Shown: in pieces, positions 31,876-43,808 of the stretch
How positions within the stretch are numbered: position 1 is the stretch's first letter
How the letters are laid out: each line of letters opens with the position of its first letter
Assembly: GCA_029449235.1 (NCBI GenBank)
Contig: JANATG010000013.1
Coordinates: 1,054,001 to 1,118,000, forward strand
Direction: 5' to 3'
DNA length: 64,000 bases
Source: Linnemannia schmuckeri
Lineage: Eukaryota; Mortierellomycota; Mortierellomycetes; Mortierellales; Mortierellaceae
Position numbers and translations under genes: made by a program
The notes under the pieces: model-generated
The model's input: the letters and a program-made list of their open reading frames with translations, nothing else
Told to the model about the DNA's origin: nothing
Database searches by the model: none

Positions 31876-34800
31876 CCTCCAACACATCTTCTTCTACTCT
31901 TCCTGCAGCTGGTGTGAGAGGATCGAATGGGCACAAACATGAACATGGCGCACAGGGGCAATCACGCCCTCAACAGCACCAGCACCAACCTCAGCATCGT
32001 TCAGAGCATACCCAACCTCAGCCACAACACCGATCTCATAAGTCTCTTCCATCCCAGCAACAGCGTTCTAAACAACAACAACAGCAACCACAGCATCCTC
32101 CTAATCACTATGGGTATGATCTTCAACAGCAACAGCTGCAGGAGAGAAACCAGAGACCACCAACGCCTCTTCAGCATGAACACCATCTCCAACACCAACA
32201 ACAGCCTCAACAGCAACCTAATCGACCAGCCGACAGCAACAGTAAAAAAGCGCAGCGTCATCACCCTCGACCTCCGAAACTTATCCTTGTTGCACCTCCC
32301 CAAATAAAGGAACAGCAGTCGATGATGATGGCTTCACCATCTCCACCACCACGCAAAGAAAGCCTCGAGAACGCTTATGCCTTTGCTGAAACAGGAAGTG
32401 AGAATGGAAATGTCTCATCACAGAAGCAAGCGCTTTTGGACGACCAGGCGCATTACCGAGCAATGATCGCAAACTCTGACAGTACCGTTTCACTCACGGG
32501 CGAGAAAGCGTCTGACAGCAGCGGTAACGATGGAGACAGTGTGGTGTGGACGGCATCACCTAGTTCTCAGTCGCTTTGTTCTCGATCCAACAGTTTTTCA
32601 ACCACGACAACGACAACGAATCATTCTCGGGAGTTCGATACTAGTACCGCCGGGACATCTCGCCCAGGTAGTACAGGATCAGCAGCAGGAGGAGGAGGAG
32701 GAGTCTCAAAAAGTCGGTCTGGATCCGTGTCCTCAGGACATGTGCATGTCATCCGAGGCTCTGGGTCGCAGACCCGGATGCATAGCGGCGGCAATGGTGG
32801 AGGTAGTGTGATTGTCGATATGGGCATCTCAACGCTGCAACCATCTGTACCTTCATCGCCTGGAAAGACGGGCTGGGAACGCGAGGACGCGACACCGACC
32901 ACGCCCGGGCCCGTATACCAGGCTCCTGCATCCAAGAACGGTAGCACGGATAATAGCAAGGACTCAACAACTGGAACTGGAGCAGTAGGAGCAGGATCAG
33001 GTCAACAGCACTCGCATTCGTTGTTTGATTTCTTTCGAGGCCGCAAATCGTCAATCCACAAGAACAGTACCTTCCATCAACAAGCAGCTGCCGCTGCCGC
33101 TGCAGCCTATGCCGCGTCTTCTGGATCAGAGTCCTTTGCAGGAATCGATGATCATCCACCACCATTGCCGTTGATGGGCACCCCTCCACCAATCGCCAGG
33201 AGCCGCCTCGGATCAGTGTCGGCAGTTGGGCCACCTGTGCCTCCACTCCTCAGAAAGCAGTCCTTGGATGTATCGGAACTGAACGGGTACCATCGTACTG
33301 TTCCAGGAGCCGCTGCCGGAGAAGGAGGAGAAGGGCCGCCAAGGTTTGATCGCCATGCGGCGACGATGCCCATCTTGCTGTCTTCGACTTCCTCGCCCGC
33401 CTTAGGAGCATCCGGATCAGGACCTAGAGCTGGAGCGCTGACACCTACACAGGTTATGGACGCGATCACATCCTCGACCATCCCCTCGACATCCACCGCC
33501 AACACCAACACGAGCTCTAGTGCAACGACCTCCAACTCTGCACCATCGACATTGTCTAGAGTGGCGGCTGCAGTTGTTGGAGTGACGGTCGGAAAACGTC
33601 GTCCTTCTATCGCCAATGAGTTGGAAGCTGGTGGTAATGGGTTTGGGTTGTCAAAGTACCGTGAGAAGCCCCCTCCTATGCCATATGTCACCAAGCAGCA
33701 GCAACATCAGTATAACTATAATCAAGCGTCTGGAAGCGATGGGATTGGTGGTGGGGCTGGATTGGATGAGGAGCAGTTACAGAACCATACTAAGTTCATG
33801 CGAAGTGAGGTAAAGAGAAAAAACAAGAAAAATAACACACGTGTGGTCGGCCTTTCTTGTTCTTTACGCTTAAGTATTGACAAAAAAGTCGTTTATTATT
33901 TTATTCTACATCTTAGAAATCAATGTCAGAGTTGATGGAGTATGTGGACAGGATGTACCACACGGTGATGAACAAGGACGTAGCGTTGGAGTATTCCAGG
34001 ACACAGATCTCGGTGTTGCACAAGGAGTTGGACCAGAACCGTGTTCGTAGCGAGGATGACCGCAAGACCTTGACAGGTACACGCGCCCTCTCGTCACTGT
34101 TATCGCGATTGGTTATTTCGAGAAAGCTGTGAAAGGATAAGGATACTAATACTTGAACGTGTGTCTTTAATTGAATTGATGTGCTAATAGCGGAGGTGGA
34201 CACCGTGAAGGAGCAGGTGGTGAAGATGGAACAGAACTTTTTGTTGTGGAGGACAAAAGTCCATAACGATCAGATGGCTCAACAGGAAGAGTTTCTCCAA
34301 GAGCGCCTTGTCAAGCAAGATCGCGTAAGTCCTCTTTTTTTTCTCGTTTGCTATTTTGTATCATACTGACAGAAGGGAAATGAAACTCAACAAAGAATTG
34401 ACAGTTTATGCATTCGATGTGTGTATGTAGATCGAAGAACTGGAGGATGCGCTGCACGCCTCACAGGAAGAAGCCACCCGTCTCCGGAACAGACTCTTAG
34501 TCCTGGAATACGAAGACGGATACATCGGGCCCACCGCCTTCCTCCGCTCTCCCACCACCATTTCTACCTCTTCTTCTCCATTAGACTACCATAACGACCC
34601 ACACAACCAATGCACAACAATCGCGATCGAGCAGGGACCCATGACAGTCGATACGCATAAGCGTCGATCGGGAGATTTCCGGGTTATGGAACAGCGTGCC
34701 CAGTCGTTTGAAGGCCAGGTCCAGGAGTTGAAGAGGACGATGGAGAAGTTACGACAGGATCATTGCAAGGATTTGGCAGAGTTGAGGATGAAGCTGGGGG

Positions 34801-35268
34801 CCAAGTGCTCTAAGCTTGAGCATGATGCTCATGCCGCCAAGGTAACGATGCAAAGAGAGAGAGAGAGTGTGTGTGTGTTTTTCACGCGCGCTGGTTGTAA
34901 ATGAGTGAGCATTTATGTTCTAACCTAAGGTGTATGCTCTTTATTTGTGGCGGGCGATATAGATGGAGTCGACGGTGTACAATGAGATGATGCACGAGGT
35001 TGTTACCGAGAACGATGACCTTCGGAGGCAGATCAAGGACGCACAGCGCAAACTGCGCCGCCAAGGTCTCTCTGTCTTCAGCACCGACAGCGGTAGTGCC
35101 AATGGCAGTAGCACCAGCAGTAATGGTAGTGGCAATGCTACCAAGAGCAAGAGCAGCAGTAGCAGCAGACCACGACGGAACCCGGATCATTATGGATTCC
35201 CTGATGATGGGAGCTATAGTCTTGATGGTAGCGATGATGATGATGACATGGAGGATGTTATCATCTAG
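31380..35268 (+). CDS. Large polyQ/low-complexity protein with C-terminal coiled coil
   Basis: Exons 31380-33809, 33917-34076, 34191-34324, 34431-34841 and 34963-35268 join in frame to 1146 aa. The first 810 residues (exon 1) are disordered: Asn/Pro/Ser-rich start, several polyQ/QH tracts (for example 32055-32230), a polyAla tract (33080-33110) and many Ser/Gly runs. The next 250 or so residues are a long coiled coil spread over four exons (SELMEYVDRMYHTVMNKDV, EEFLQERLVKQDRIEELEDA, QELKRTMEKLRQDH, ENDDLRRQIKDAQRKLRRQ). The end is Ser/Asn/Gly-rich and acidic. The family is not recognised. A scaffold or condensate-forming role would fit the composition, but nothing shows it directly. All four introns have GT-AG borders and keep the frame. 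Confidence 0.75.
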
Positions 35269-35986
35269 CTATTGTTCTTTCGTTCTTTCTTTTTTTATTC
35301 TTTTACCTTGCAAAAAAAAATATTATGAAAAAATGACCCCATCCCTTTCTCCTTGTAGGTAGTATATACCTTACTTTTGACGCCTCTTTCCTTATCTTCT
35401 TACCCTATTCACTTATCCCCGCTTATCCCGTACTTTCCTGTTCACTTTCATCTGCCATATACCGCTGACAACCCTTACCATCTCCCTCATCCTATTGCCT
35501 CCTCGACTTCCTCTTCTTTCTCTTCTCTTAATCGGACCTACCTTGTGTGTACATATACCAATAAAAAAACAAATGAGCCGTTTAAGCGCATGACGGCCAA
35601 CCGAACAACCATACTCGCCACCCGCCTTTTCCTTCTCTGATGTCGTGCTCACATGCGCTCGCCCCCCTCCCTTCCTTCTTTTTGTTTCCGAGATCGGCGT
35701 TGACAAAAGACTAAAAAGCAACTTTAACGCTGGGCGAAATTTTTGTTCCCAGGCCCATTGAGGACGCGTTTTCAGCCAATCAGACCTCGTTATTTCTCTT
35801 TCTGCTATGAAGAAAAGAAGAGTCGTTGGCAGAACACTTAAAGCACAGGTCTTCCCTCCTCTTTTTCTTTTTCTCTTCCTTTTCATTCCCCTCACCTTTG
35901 CTCCTCCTTCCTTTCCCTTCTTCCCTTCTCTCTTGTAACCCCTTGCACATCTTTCTCATCTGTCACAAACAAATAGCATAAAAAAC
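35269..35986. other. Intergenic, promoter of the BTB-like gene
   Basis: The left half is AT- and T-rich 3' sequence. The right half (35840-35935) is a CT-rich leader ending in A-rich bases before the ATG at 35987. Frames crossing the region on the minus strand are Arg/Lys-rich shadows of the CT tract. Confidence 0.5.
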
Positions 35987-37138
35987 ATGCCGGTGGCGGA
36001 TACGATACCCATGTCCTCGGAGGTCGCAAGGTCAGGATCTCCACCGGCTCCTCGTATTGTTGACACCGACAACCAAAATAATAATGATAATAACGACGAC
36101 GTTGCTGACCGTGGACAAGAAGAGATGGACAGCATCCAAACAACAACACTGACAGCAGCAACGGTAACAGCAGCAGCAACACAGCAGGGCAACCATCACT
36201 ACCGGGAACAGGATCAAGGCAGACTCAATTCTGAAGCCGATGACGACGAAATTGTCGAAGAAGACGAACACGAGAATGAAGACGATGTCGATTGGGGCGA
36301 TGATGAAGATGACGACGTTTACGAAGAAGAACCAGACCCAGTGTACGTCGCAGATTTGCTTCGTCAGAGCCGGATCGACTGGATGCAGTACCCCGAGTAT
36401 GCCACCCATCGACTTGTCGTCACCTCTACCGCGGAAACAACAGGAGCAGAGGGGCAAGTTCCTGGACGACAGTATTATCAAGTTATGGCCCAGTTTCTTA
36501 TCCCTGGATCGGCAGTCTTTCGAGATTTCTTGCTTGGTGAGGATTCAAGCACGGCTACCAGTAATGAAGATGAAGAAGAAGAGCAAAAGTTTCGAAGAGA
36601 GAGACTGGCATGTCTGCATGACGGACCCTTCACCGATTCTACTCTCGCCAACAACACTCAGCTCCAGGATCCGTCGAATGCACCGAATATCGCACACAGT
36701 GTACTCGAAGCTCTGGAACCGTACATCGATCAACGCTCCGCACCCTACACTCCCTTCAACCTCTCCCAAGAAACCACCGACAACACCGAAACAGACCCAT
36801 ACGCCCACCAGCCCTGGATCCACCTCTCCCTGGACCACCCAGAGCACTTTCCGGGGCTCTTACAAGCAGTGTACACTATGGACCTGGAAATCTGGGAAGA
36901 AACGTGTTTCCGTCCCGAGACGATTGTAGGGATCATTGAGACAGTGCGTAGATTGGAGTGTTGTTCGGGGTTGATGGTGAAGTGTTTGGAGTATTTCCGG
37001 AAGGTGGAGGATATTCTAGGCGTGGAGGGGTTTGAGAAACAGGATGGTAGGGAAGGGGAAAGGGGGTTGGAGGAGGTGAGACGGTTGTTGAGGGCTGCTG
37101 TTGATGGTGGTATGTTGCCTCTCGATCCTGAGTTCTGA
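35987..37138 (+). CDS. Acidic protein with BTB/POZ-like fold (tentative)
   Basis: Single-exon gene of 383 aa. Residues about 1-80 are disordered with polyAsn/Thr/Ala. An Asp/Glu-rich block (about 84-120) precedes the folded part. The folded part has YADLL-like and HRLVV strands, a segment that reads like the BTB dimerisation/exposed-loop region (GSAVFRDFLLGED), then IHLSLDHPEHFPGLLQAVYT and a helical CLEYFRKVEDILG end. This order recalls fungal BTB/POZ proteins, which often act as substrate adaptors of cullin-3 ligases. The match is by pattern only and is not certain. The gene is convergent with PRP17, with 190 bp between stops. Confidence 0.55.
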   Translation: MPVADTIPMSSEVARSGSPPAPRIVDTDNQNNNDNNDDVADRGQEEMDSIQTTTLTAATVTAAATQQGNHHYREQDQGRLNSEADDDEIVEEDEHENEDDVDWGDDEDDDVYEEEPDPVYVADLLRQSRIDWMQYPEYATHRLVVTSTAETTGAEGQVPGRQYYQVMAQFLIPGSAVFRDFLLGEDSSTATSNEDEEEEQKFRRERLACLHDGPFTDSTLANNTQLQDPSNAPNIAHSVLEALEPYIDQRSAPYTPFNLSQETTDNTETDPYAHQPWIHLSLDHPEHFPGLLQAVYTMDLEIWEETCFRPETIVGIIETVRRLECCSGLMVKCLEYFRKVEDILGVEGFEKQDGREGERGLEEVRRLLRAAVDGGMLPLDPEF

Positions 37139-37328
37139 AGGAGACATGAAAACTGAACAAATATAAATATATAATACAAAGATGCTCACATTCATACTCC
37201 CTCATCTCAATGCAAAAGGGAGAAAAAAAAAGTGATTATTACTACGCTACTACACATCATCAACTCATCCACCCATTTATCTCCTCCCACCGTTTCCTTC
37301 AGCAGATCTCGCCCATAGAGCCCTCCCT

Positions 37329-37691
37329 TTACACCCAGAGCTTAATGTTAGAGTCCCAAGAGGCAGTGGCGAGCAAAGAAGTCTCATGTGGGTGCCAAGC
37401 AGAGTCGATGACAACCTCGTCATGGGCCTTGAACTTCTTGTGAACCTTGCACGACTTGTAATCCCAGATCCACATGTTTCCCTCAGAGTCTCCTGACGAC
37501 AGGTACCGTCCGTCGGGTGAGAATGATGGCTGACAGGCGTATCCGGCCACCATATGTCCCGCAAACAGCTTCTTGCGGTTCTGGCTGACTCGGTCCTTGG
37601 CGTTGTAAACGTAGATCTTGTTATCCATCGACTGACATGCCAGCCATTTTTCTATTACCCACGAATTGAAAATGATGGCCATCAATTAGCA

Positions 37692-37736
<45 letters not shown>

Positions 37737-39561
37737 GCAATACCAGTTGTAGTCCCTGAACCAACAAAAAAAAGAGACTTACGGTTGGGGCTGATGGCCA
37801 CGGAGGGCATGGAATGCATGTCGGGCTCAGCAATGTACTTAATGATGACTGGAATATCAAACTCCCAGACTCGAAGCGACTTGTCATCAGAGGTAGTGAC
37901 AAATCTCCGGTTTTCATCCACAAACGTAATCGTGTTAACAGCTCCCAAATGCTGATCATACTCCTGTGTCACATCTCCGGACCGTACATCGAACTGGTAC
38001 ACCTTGTGATCCGAACAACCGGCCAAGAACACGTTCTGCTTGTCCTCGTCTGGGTTGAACTTGACCACAAAGGGGATGGTCTTTTTCGAGAACGTTGCCT
38101 TGCACTGTCCTGTTTCTGTGTCCCAAAGCTTGATGTTGCGGTCGTACGATGCACTCAAGAACTCTGTACCCTTGTTGTTGAAGTTCACATCCCGAACCGC
38201 CTTTGAGTGACCCATGTATGTACGCAGCACCCTACGATCGTGATACACATCCCAGATCTATCATGTTGAATGATTAGGAGTTAGAACATTAGTATCAATA
38301 TTCATATTCTGCGTGAATTGACAATCAGCAGCTTTTAAAAAAGTGGGACTAGATGTTACCTTGATTTTGGTGTCCATACTTCCGGACAAGAGCAAGTGCG
38401 CAGATTTCGGGAAGTAGCGGATGGCAGAGACGCCTTTGGTATGTCCAGTATAGGTGTGCAACAGCTTCTTTGGCACAAAGCAGGTCTGCGTTCCAGGCTC
38501 GCCGTTCAAGTTGACATCTAGATCCAGAGGCACATGCATGTAGGTCCGTCCCAAATAGTCGTGTTCCTCCTTGCCGTGGAAAACAGTTGTCTCTGATCCG
38601 TTGGCAACAGCCTTGGCGGGGGTTGCCTTGTTTCGTGCCTGTTTCTCTTCTGCTGCTGCCTCACGCTGCTTGTCGTGCACATCTCGTTCTTCCTCTGTGG
38701 GTCCACTCAGCTCACCAATGCCATCTCCCTCGAAGGTTGCCCATGGTCCTCTGTAAGCGTTTTCACCCTCTAGTACTGAGGGGTCTCCTCGTGTCTGTCT
38801 CTTTTTCTGGTTCTGGTTGTTGCGAAGATGCTTCGGCACCTTGTCCCATATCGTCGCTCCTATTTCACATGAGGTAATAATAGTAAGGTTATTAGCGAAG
38901 AGTTTCACGGCAGCAATGATATGTGTCTCCTCAGTGGAAATAACACAGATCGAACCAAAAAAAAGCAGGATTATAAGGGACGTACCATCCATCTCTTTGG
39001 CTTTATCAATATCTCCAACAAATCCAGAACCCTTCTTTCCCGATCCACTCTGTCCGTTATCAGCAATGCTTAAGATACTGGGATCCTTTGCGAATCCGAA
39101 TGCAGCATAGGACTGTTGCTGTGTCCTGAAATCGTGCTCCGAAAACATGTTTTCCTCAACATGGCCTGTCCAGACGTTCCTGCGGACCTCCTGGGTTTTG
39201 GACGCAAAGGGGTTGACGGGTCCTTGGATTGGTTGGAGCATCGAGTCGTAATTGAGATTGACGGAGATTGTTGTGTCTGTGGGGTTGGTATAAATGTGGC
39301 GTGCATACGATGGGTCCTGTGTGTTATAGAATTATGGAATAGTATGTGTTAGGTACCGCGACATTTGACGACAAGAGCAACGCGTACGCAACAGTTGTTG
39401 AGCGACTGAAAGAAAAGGTGATAGAATACCTCAAGGCTGACATCGGGCGCGCCATTGACTTGGAGGGAGGTGGATGCGATCTTTGCGACCTTTGCTGGCT
39501 TGCGTGAGGACGAGTCCTCGCTGTCTGATGAACTTCCGTATCCCTGTGCAATCAAGTCCAT
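37329..39561 (-). CDS. CDC40/PRP17: Pre-mRNA-processing factor 17 (WD40 splicing factor)
   Basis: Five exons on the minus strand, 39561-39430, 39316-38986, 38859-38360, 38257-37783 and 37651-37329, join in frame to 586 aa, close to the human CDC40 length. The N-terminus has the family start [16 protein letters not shown] and the block [10 protein letters not shown]. The C-terminal half is a seven-bladed WD40 propeller beginning at [17 protein letters not shown] and ending NIKLWV at the C-terminus, with repeats such as [15 protein letters not shown] and DRNIKLWD. The protein is a step-two spliceosome component. ATG 39561 matches the family start; an in-frame upstream ATG at 39645 lies in the leader. 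Intron 4 carries a run of 41 T on the plus strand (37695-37735), which is 41 A in the transcript. It shares a promoter with the gene at 39985. Confidence 0.93.
37695..37735. repeat. 41-base homopolymer in intron 4 of PRP17
   Basis: The plus strand has an uninterrupted T run of 41 bases inside the 131-bp intron 37652-37782, so the transcript carries poly(A) there. It is the longest homopolymer in the window. Length in an assembly of this type should be treated as approximate. Confidence 0.8.
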
Positions 39562-39984
39562 CCTGAGAAAGTAATAAAGAGTGAAGAATGAAAGAGGAAT
39601 GAAAAAGTGAGGAGTGTGAACAACGCCTCCTTCACTCGTCTCCATGCCACCTCACAGAAAGGTGATCACTTTTTTTTACGTCCAAGGCTCAAAGCCACTT
39701 TTGAATAAGTGAGTCACGTGTAAGGATGATCGAAATGTTCACTTCAAACGGCGGCTAATTGCACGCGGTGGACCGACATAGCCAGAAAGTTGTGAGAGGG
39801 GCTGCCGTTGGTTGGTCGAGAAAGAGACAGGCACCCCCGCTTTTTACTTTCACTTTCACTTTAGGACCCTTTTGTTTCTTTCTTCTTCCTCCAACTCATT
39901 CGTCTTTTTTCCCCTCCCTATTCTACCTCCTCCTTTCACCTCCTCCCTCCTCCTCTACATTCATACACACCAACAAACACAACA
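39562..39984. promoter_or_regulatory. Bidirectional promoter of PRP17 and the enoyl-CoA isomerase gene
   Basis: The two start codons are 423 bp apart and face away from each other. GTCACGTG at 39713-39720 contains the E-box CACGTG, a known site for bHLH factors in fungi. A CT-rich leader (39840-39960), with three CTTTCA repeats at its start, belongs to the plus-strand gene. No TATA box is evident. Confidence 0.45.
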
Positions 39985-42164
39985 ATGTCTATGCCAACTG
40001 ATCTCGACACCTTCGAAATCAAGCTTCTTGAGCACGGTGTCTGCGTGATTGCATTCAACCGGCCCAAGAGGTACAACGCCCTCAACCCCCAGGTCTACGA
40101 CCAGTGGGGCCGCGCCCTCGAGTGGGCCGCTAAATCTGACGATGTCCGTGTTGTTGTCTTGACAGGCAATGGCAAATACTATACTTCGGGCCAAGAGTTG
40201 ACTATCCCTGACTCGAGTGAGCTTGAGGAGGGTGTTGAGGCGGCCATCAAGAAGCGATCCGGATACACCGAGTAAGTCCAAGTCCGCTCGCATTCTGGGG
40301 GCATCAGGGGAATTTTCCGTTGGAAGTGACTTCTTTGCATTCTTTCATGTGAGAAGGGAGGAGAATAAGGAGAAAAGCAAATCTTAAAGAATGCCGGCAT
40401 TTTCATTACCGTTGATACTCGTCTTTTCTTTCCAACCAAAGAAAACTACCATATTGATCCTTTCCTAATCCTTACTTTTGTTCAATTGGACACATTGTAG
40501 GAAGGTTGTCCGCGAGTTGATTAACTTTCCCAAGTTGATCATTGCTGCTATCCAAGGTATGCACAGTTGTTTCGTTAAGAGACAGGCATCATAACGGATA
40601 CACATTCAGTTATTGGGATTCAGCATATAGAGGCATGCATTCATTGCAACCGACATATTCGGAGTATATGAACCTAGGACCGAGAGAGGGAGGAGTAAAC
40701 AGCAGCCAGCTTCTTCAGTTCTCTCGGGCGAAAGGAACATGCAGGAAGGACTTGTCTGCCTGCCGAACCAAATGATGACTCTTATGTGTGTGCGCATGCC
40801 ATGCAGCAGTGTGGAGTGCAACCTCCTTTTCTTTTTTTTTTTTGGTTGGACATGAACACAGAATAGTAAAACCAGGGTCAACAGCATAATGGTAAATAAC
40901 CGAGAGAACAAACAAAGAAGAAGTGCGCCCAGCCGACAGACAACAAACCTGATCGAAAAAATCATACATTTCCCAGATCATGGATCACACGGAGCGAAAG
41001 AAGGAGAAATTCTTCTCCCACAAATCCTTTGTCAAGAGGGGAAAACTCAAATCCACCAGCCGATCGGCAGGGGGCAGGCAGCAACATACACAACAACATA
41101 CAACAAACAACTTTCTACACACGTATCCATACAAGATTCAAAAAAAACACACAATCAATAATAACACACACATTGGCCATCCGTACCGGCAGTTGATCTC
41201 CCGTTATCTCGATCCCGATCCCTTTGTCAGCTACAACGCAGAGAACTAACTTGATTCATTGCATATTCTCTCCTTGCTAGGCCCTGTCATCGGATTCGGA
41301 GTGACTTCATCCGCTATCTGCGATGTCATCTACACCGTCCCCGACGCCACCTTCAACACTCCTTTCATGCAGCTCGGTACGCCTCAACTGACTTTTCTAC
41401 AGCATTCAATGGTATTGTCAATGTAAGGATGCACTCAAATACTCACAACCACATCTCTTCGGACATCTGATATAGGTTTCTGCGCTGAGGCTTGCTCATC
41501 AATCCTCTTCCCTCGGTAAGTTCTTGCACCTTCGTACCCAACACCAGCGTTTATGGCAGTCAGGATACAGCAGCTAACATTCCTTTCCCTGAACAATTAT
41601 ACACGCTTTAGCATCATGGGATACTCACGCGCCAACGAGATGCTGGTAAGTAACACATCAACAGATACTCTCATGAATCATGAATAGAAGCGAGTTCAGC
41701 TCATTATAGTTGAGCCATATCATTAATATATTCATCACATTTCTTCAACCAATATAGTTGATGGGCCGCAAGTTCACGGCAGAGGAGATGAAGGAGGCTG
41801 GTATGGTTGCAAGAATCTTCCCTAAGGAGACATTCATGGAGGAGGTCCTCAAGGCTGCTACTATTGCTGCCAAATACCCCCCTCAGGCCATGAAGGATAC
41901 CAAGCGTTTGATTCGTGAGCACGACTTGAAGTTCTTGGAGGAAGTCAACATCAAGGAGATGACCCTTTTGGGCGAGAGAATGGCCTCTGAGGAGTCTGCA
42001 AACGCCATCGTCGAATTCATGAGTAAGTTTTTTGTTCCTTTCTTTATTTTTTGATTGGAGGTCGTGTACATCTGTCGGGCCATGGTTGCTAACGAACAAA
42101 TTCTTTTTACTGATGTGGTATGATAGTGGCCAAGAACGATCGCAAGGAGAAGGCCAAGTTGTAA
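39985..42164 (+). CDS. Peroxisomal enoyl-CoA isomerase/hydratase (crotonase family)
   Basis: Seven exons, 39985-40271, 40501-40556, 41281-41376, 41476-41515, 41612-41645, 41758-42022 and 42127-42164, join to 271 aa. Crotonase features: RPKRYNALNP near the N-terminus, the first oxyanion-hole segment YYTSGQELT, the second at IQGPVIGFGV, a TFNTPFMQLGFCAEACSS segment whose acidic residue fits the catalytic position of enoyl-CoA isomerases, and the helical GRKFTAEEMKEAGMVARI. The protein ends AKL, a standard PTS1 peroxisomal signal. The likely role is to move double bonds during beta-oxidation of unsaturated fatty acids; plain hydratase activity is possible. The 38-nt last exon adds the targeting signal. 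Exons 4 and 5 are very short (40 and 34 nt). Intron 2 is 724 bp. Confidence 0.88.
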
Positions 42165-43808
42165 AAAGATATGTATGTATGACCAGTGCTGTTGATCATC
42201 GAAAAAATAAAACAGTTTTTAAAGAACCACATTTTTGGCCTACGAGTACCTCTGACTCTAAAGAATGAAGAAGGGCACCACATCACGTGATATCATAGTA
42301 TAAAAAAGATATGTTCGCGCGCCAGTTTGTCCTTCTTTATCCTTCTCCCCTTCCATCCACCACTCAAAATGCTGCCCATCCATCCCTCCTGCCGCTGATC
42401 TAACCTGAATGATCCATCCATCCACCAGCGGCTAATTGTCTTCCATCCATCCATGTCAAGAGCAACAAGCATCCGATAACTACATCTATCGATGGCCATT
42501 CCTTCCGTGTTAACACATCTGTCAATCGATACTCCCGTCCTCCCGTCTGTCTCTGATCTGTTACTCAAGCGCACACATCTTTCCAAGAATACGCGATCTT
42601 CAACACGCAAGGTATGTAACAAGGCCCATTTTCTACTCCCTTATCCATTTCCTTACACCATCCCTCTCCTCCTATCCGCTTTGCAGCATCAATAAGATGA
42701 CAACAATATGCTACTTTAACCCAGCTCGTTTAAGGACAAAATACGTTCCTCATGAGATGAAGTTAAATCTGACACATGCTCAAAGCGCCCTTCAGTTCGA
42801 TCTGATCTCCCTTTTCTCTTCGAGATCTAAAATGAACGAAGCATAGAAAACTAACATTTTCGTTTACTCTCTTTGCGTTCAGATCACTAGTGCGAATATT
42901 CTACGACTCCCGGACCCAAGGTGCCCAATTTGACAAGTGGCAATTGTACGACGACAAGTGGATTAATGCGTGGCAATGCAAGATGGCGACATGTATGCAA
43001 AACGGCCTCCTGCATGACTAGTGTGGGTGGCCTTGTCATGGCATGTAAAAAGGTAAGTTTTTTTTACACATAGATATGTATGATGCTTTCTGGAGTGTAG
43101 TAAATGACAAGATTTCTCAAAATAAAAACAACTTCAGAAAAAATCTTTTTGCTTTTCCTTGAAGTGATGATTGGCAAATTGAACATGCTCGTGTGTGGTG
43201 CCAAGAATGGCGAAAAAAGAAAAAAAAAATAATAGAAGATCAAACAAATGACTGGTCTGATCAAAGGTTTGAAAGGAAGCCGTTGGCGAATTGACCTTTT
43301 TTTGTAAGAGAAAAATTACTTTTCTGGGAGGGTGGGACAAATGGATAGAACAGACAACAGCCGTTTCCAGGGAGATATGACGTTGACAGGTGCGAGTTTC
43401 ATCTTTCTTGAAGACAGCGTGAGTGTGAGTGTGAGTGTGAGTGTTAGCCGTGACCAGTGAAAGAAAGCGATATAAAGGCGGTGATCGTCCCATCTTGTCG
43501 TTCTTCTGTCCCTCTCTATGCCTTGCTTACCTGATTTATGCCCTCCACACAACTCCATTGACAGCAGTCTAGCCCCCTCCCTTTGATTTTCTTTTTTCCT
43601 CTCTTTCTCGCCCTTCCCTCTCTCTTCCCTTTCGTCTCTTTCTTTTTCTTTCCCTTCCAGTCACTGCCCTTCTCTCCCTTTCCCTTCTCTTCCTTCTCTT
43701 CCTTTCTCTCCTCCCTGGTTTCCTTCTCCACATAATCGACCAATCGATCCTTCACCCCTTCTTCCCTCCTCTCTTCTTGCCCACGGACACACGATCACAA
43801 TCACTACC
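42165..43808. other. Intergenic, with a possible gene relic near 42.9 kb
   Basis: A palindromic ATCACGTGAT lies at 42282-42291 and ATCC tetranucleotide repeats at 42345-42455. A stretch at about 42886-43021, following a TTCAG acceptor-like site, reads LVRIFYDSRTQGAQFDKW and ends LLHD and a stop; it looks like a stray terminal exon, but no matching upstream exon was found. A TG-repeat (GTGAGT units) lies near 43420. From 43560 to 43790 the plus strand is CT-rich, the leader of the phosphatase gene. Confidence 0.4.
43471..43477 (+). promoter_or_regulatory. TATA box of the PP2C phosphatase gene
   Basis: TATAAAG follows GCGA at 43471-43477 and precedes the CT-rich leader of the gene at 43809. 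The distance to the ATG is about 330 bp, in line with a long leader. Confidence 0.45.

Noticed and set aside
32055..32230. CAA/CAG-rich tract thought to be a non-coding satellite
   Set aside because: It lies inside a continuous 2.4-kb open frame with frame-preserving introns downstream, so it is a polyQ-coding tract.
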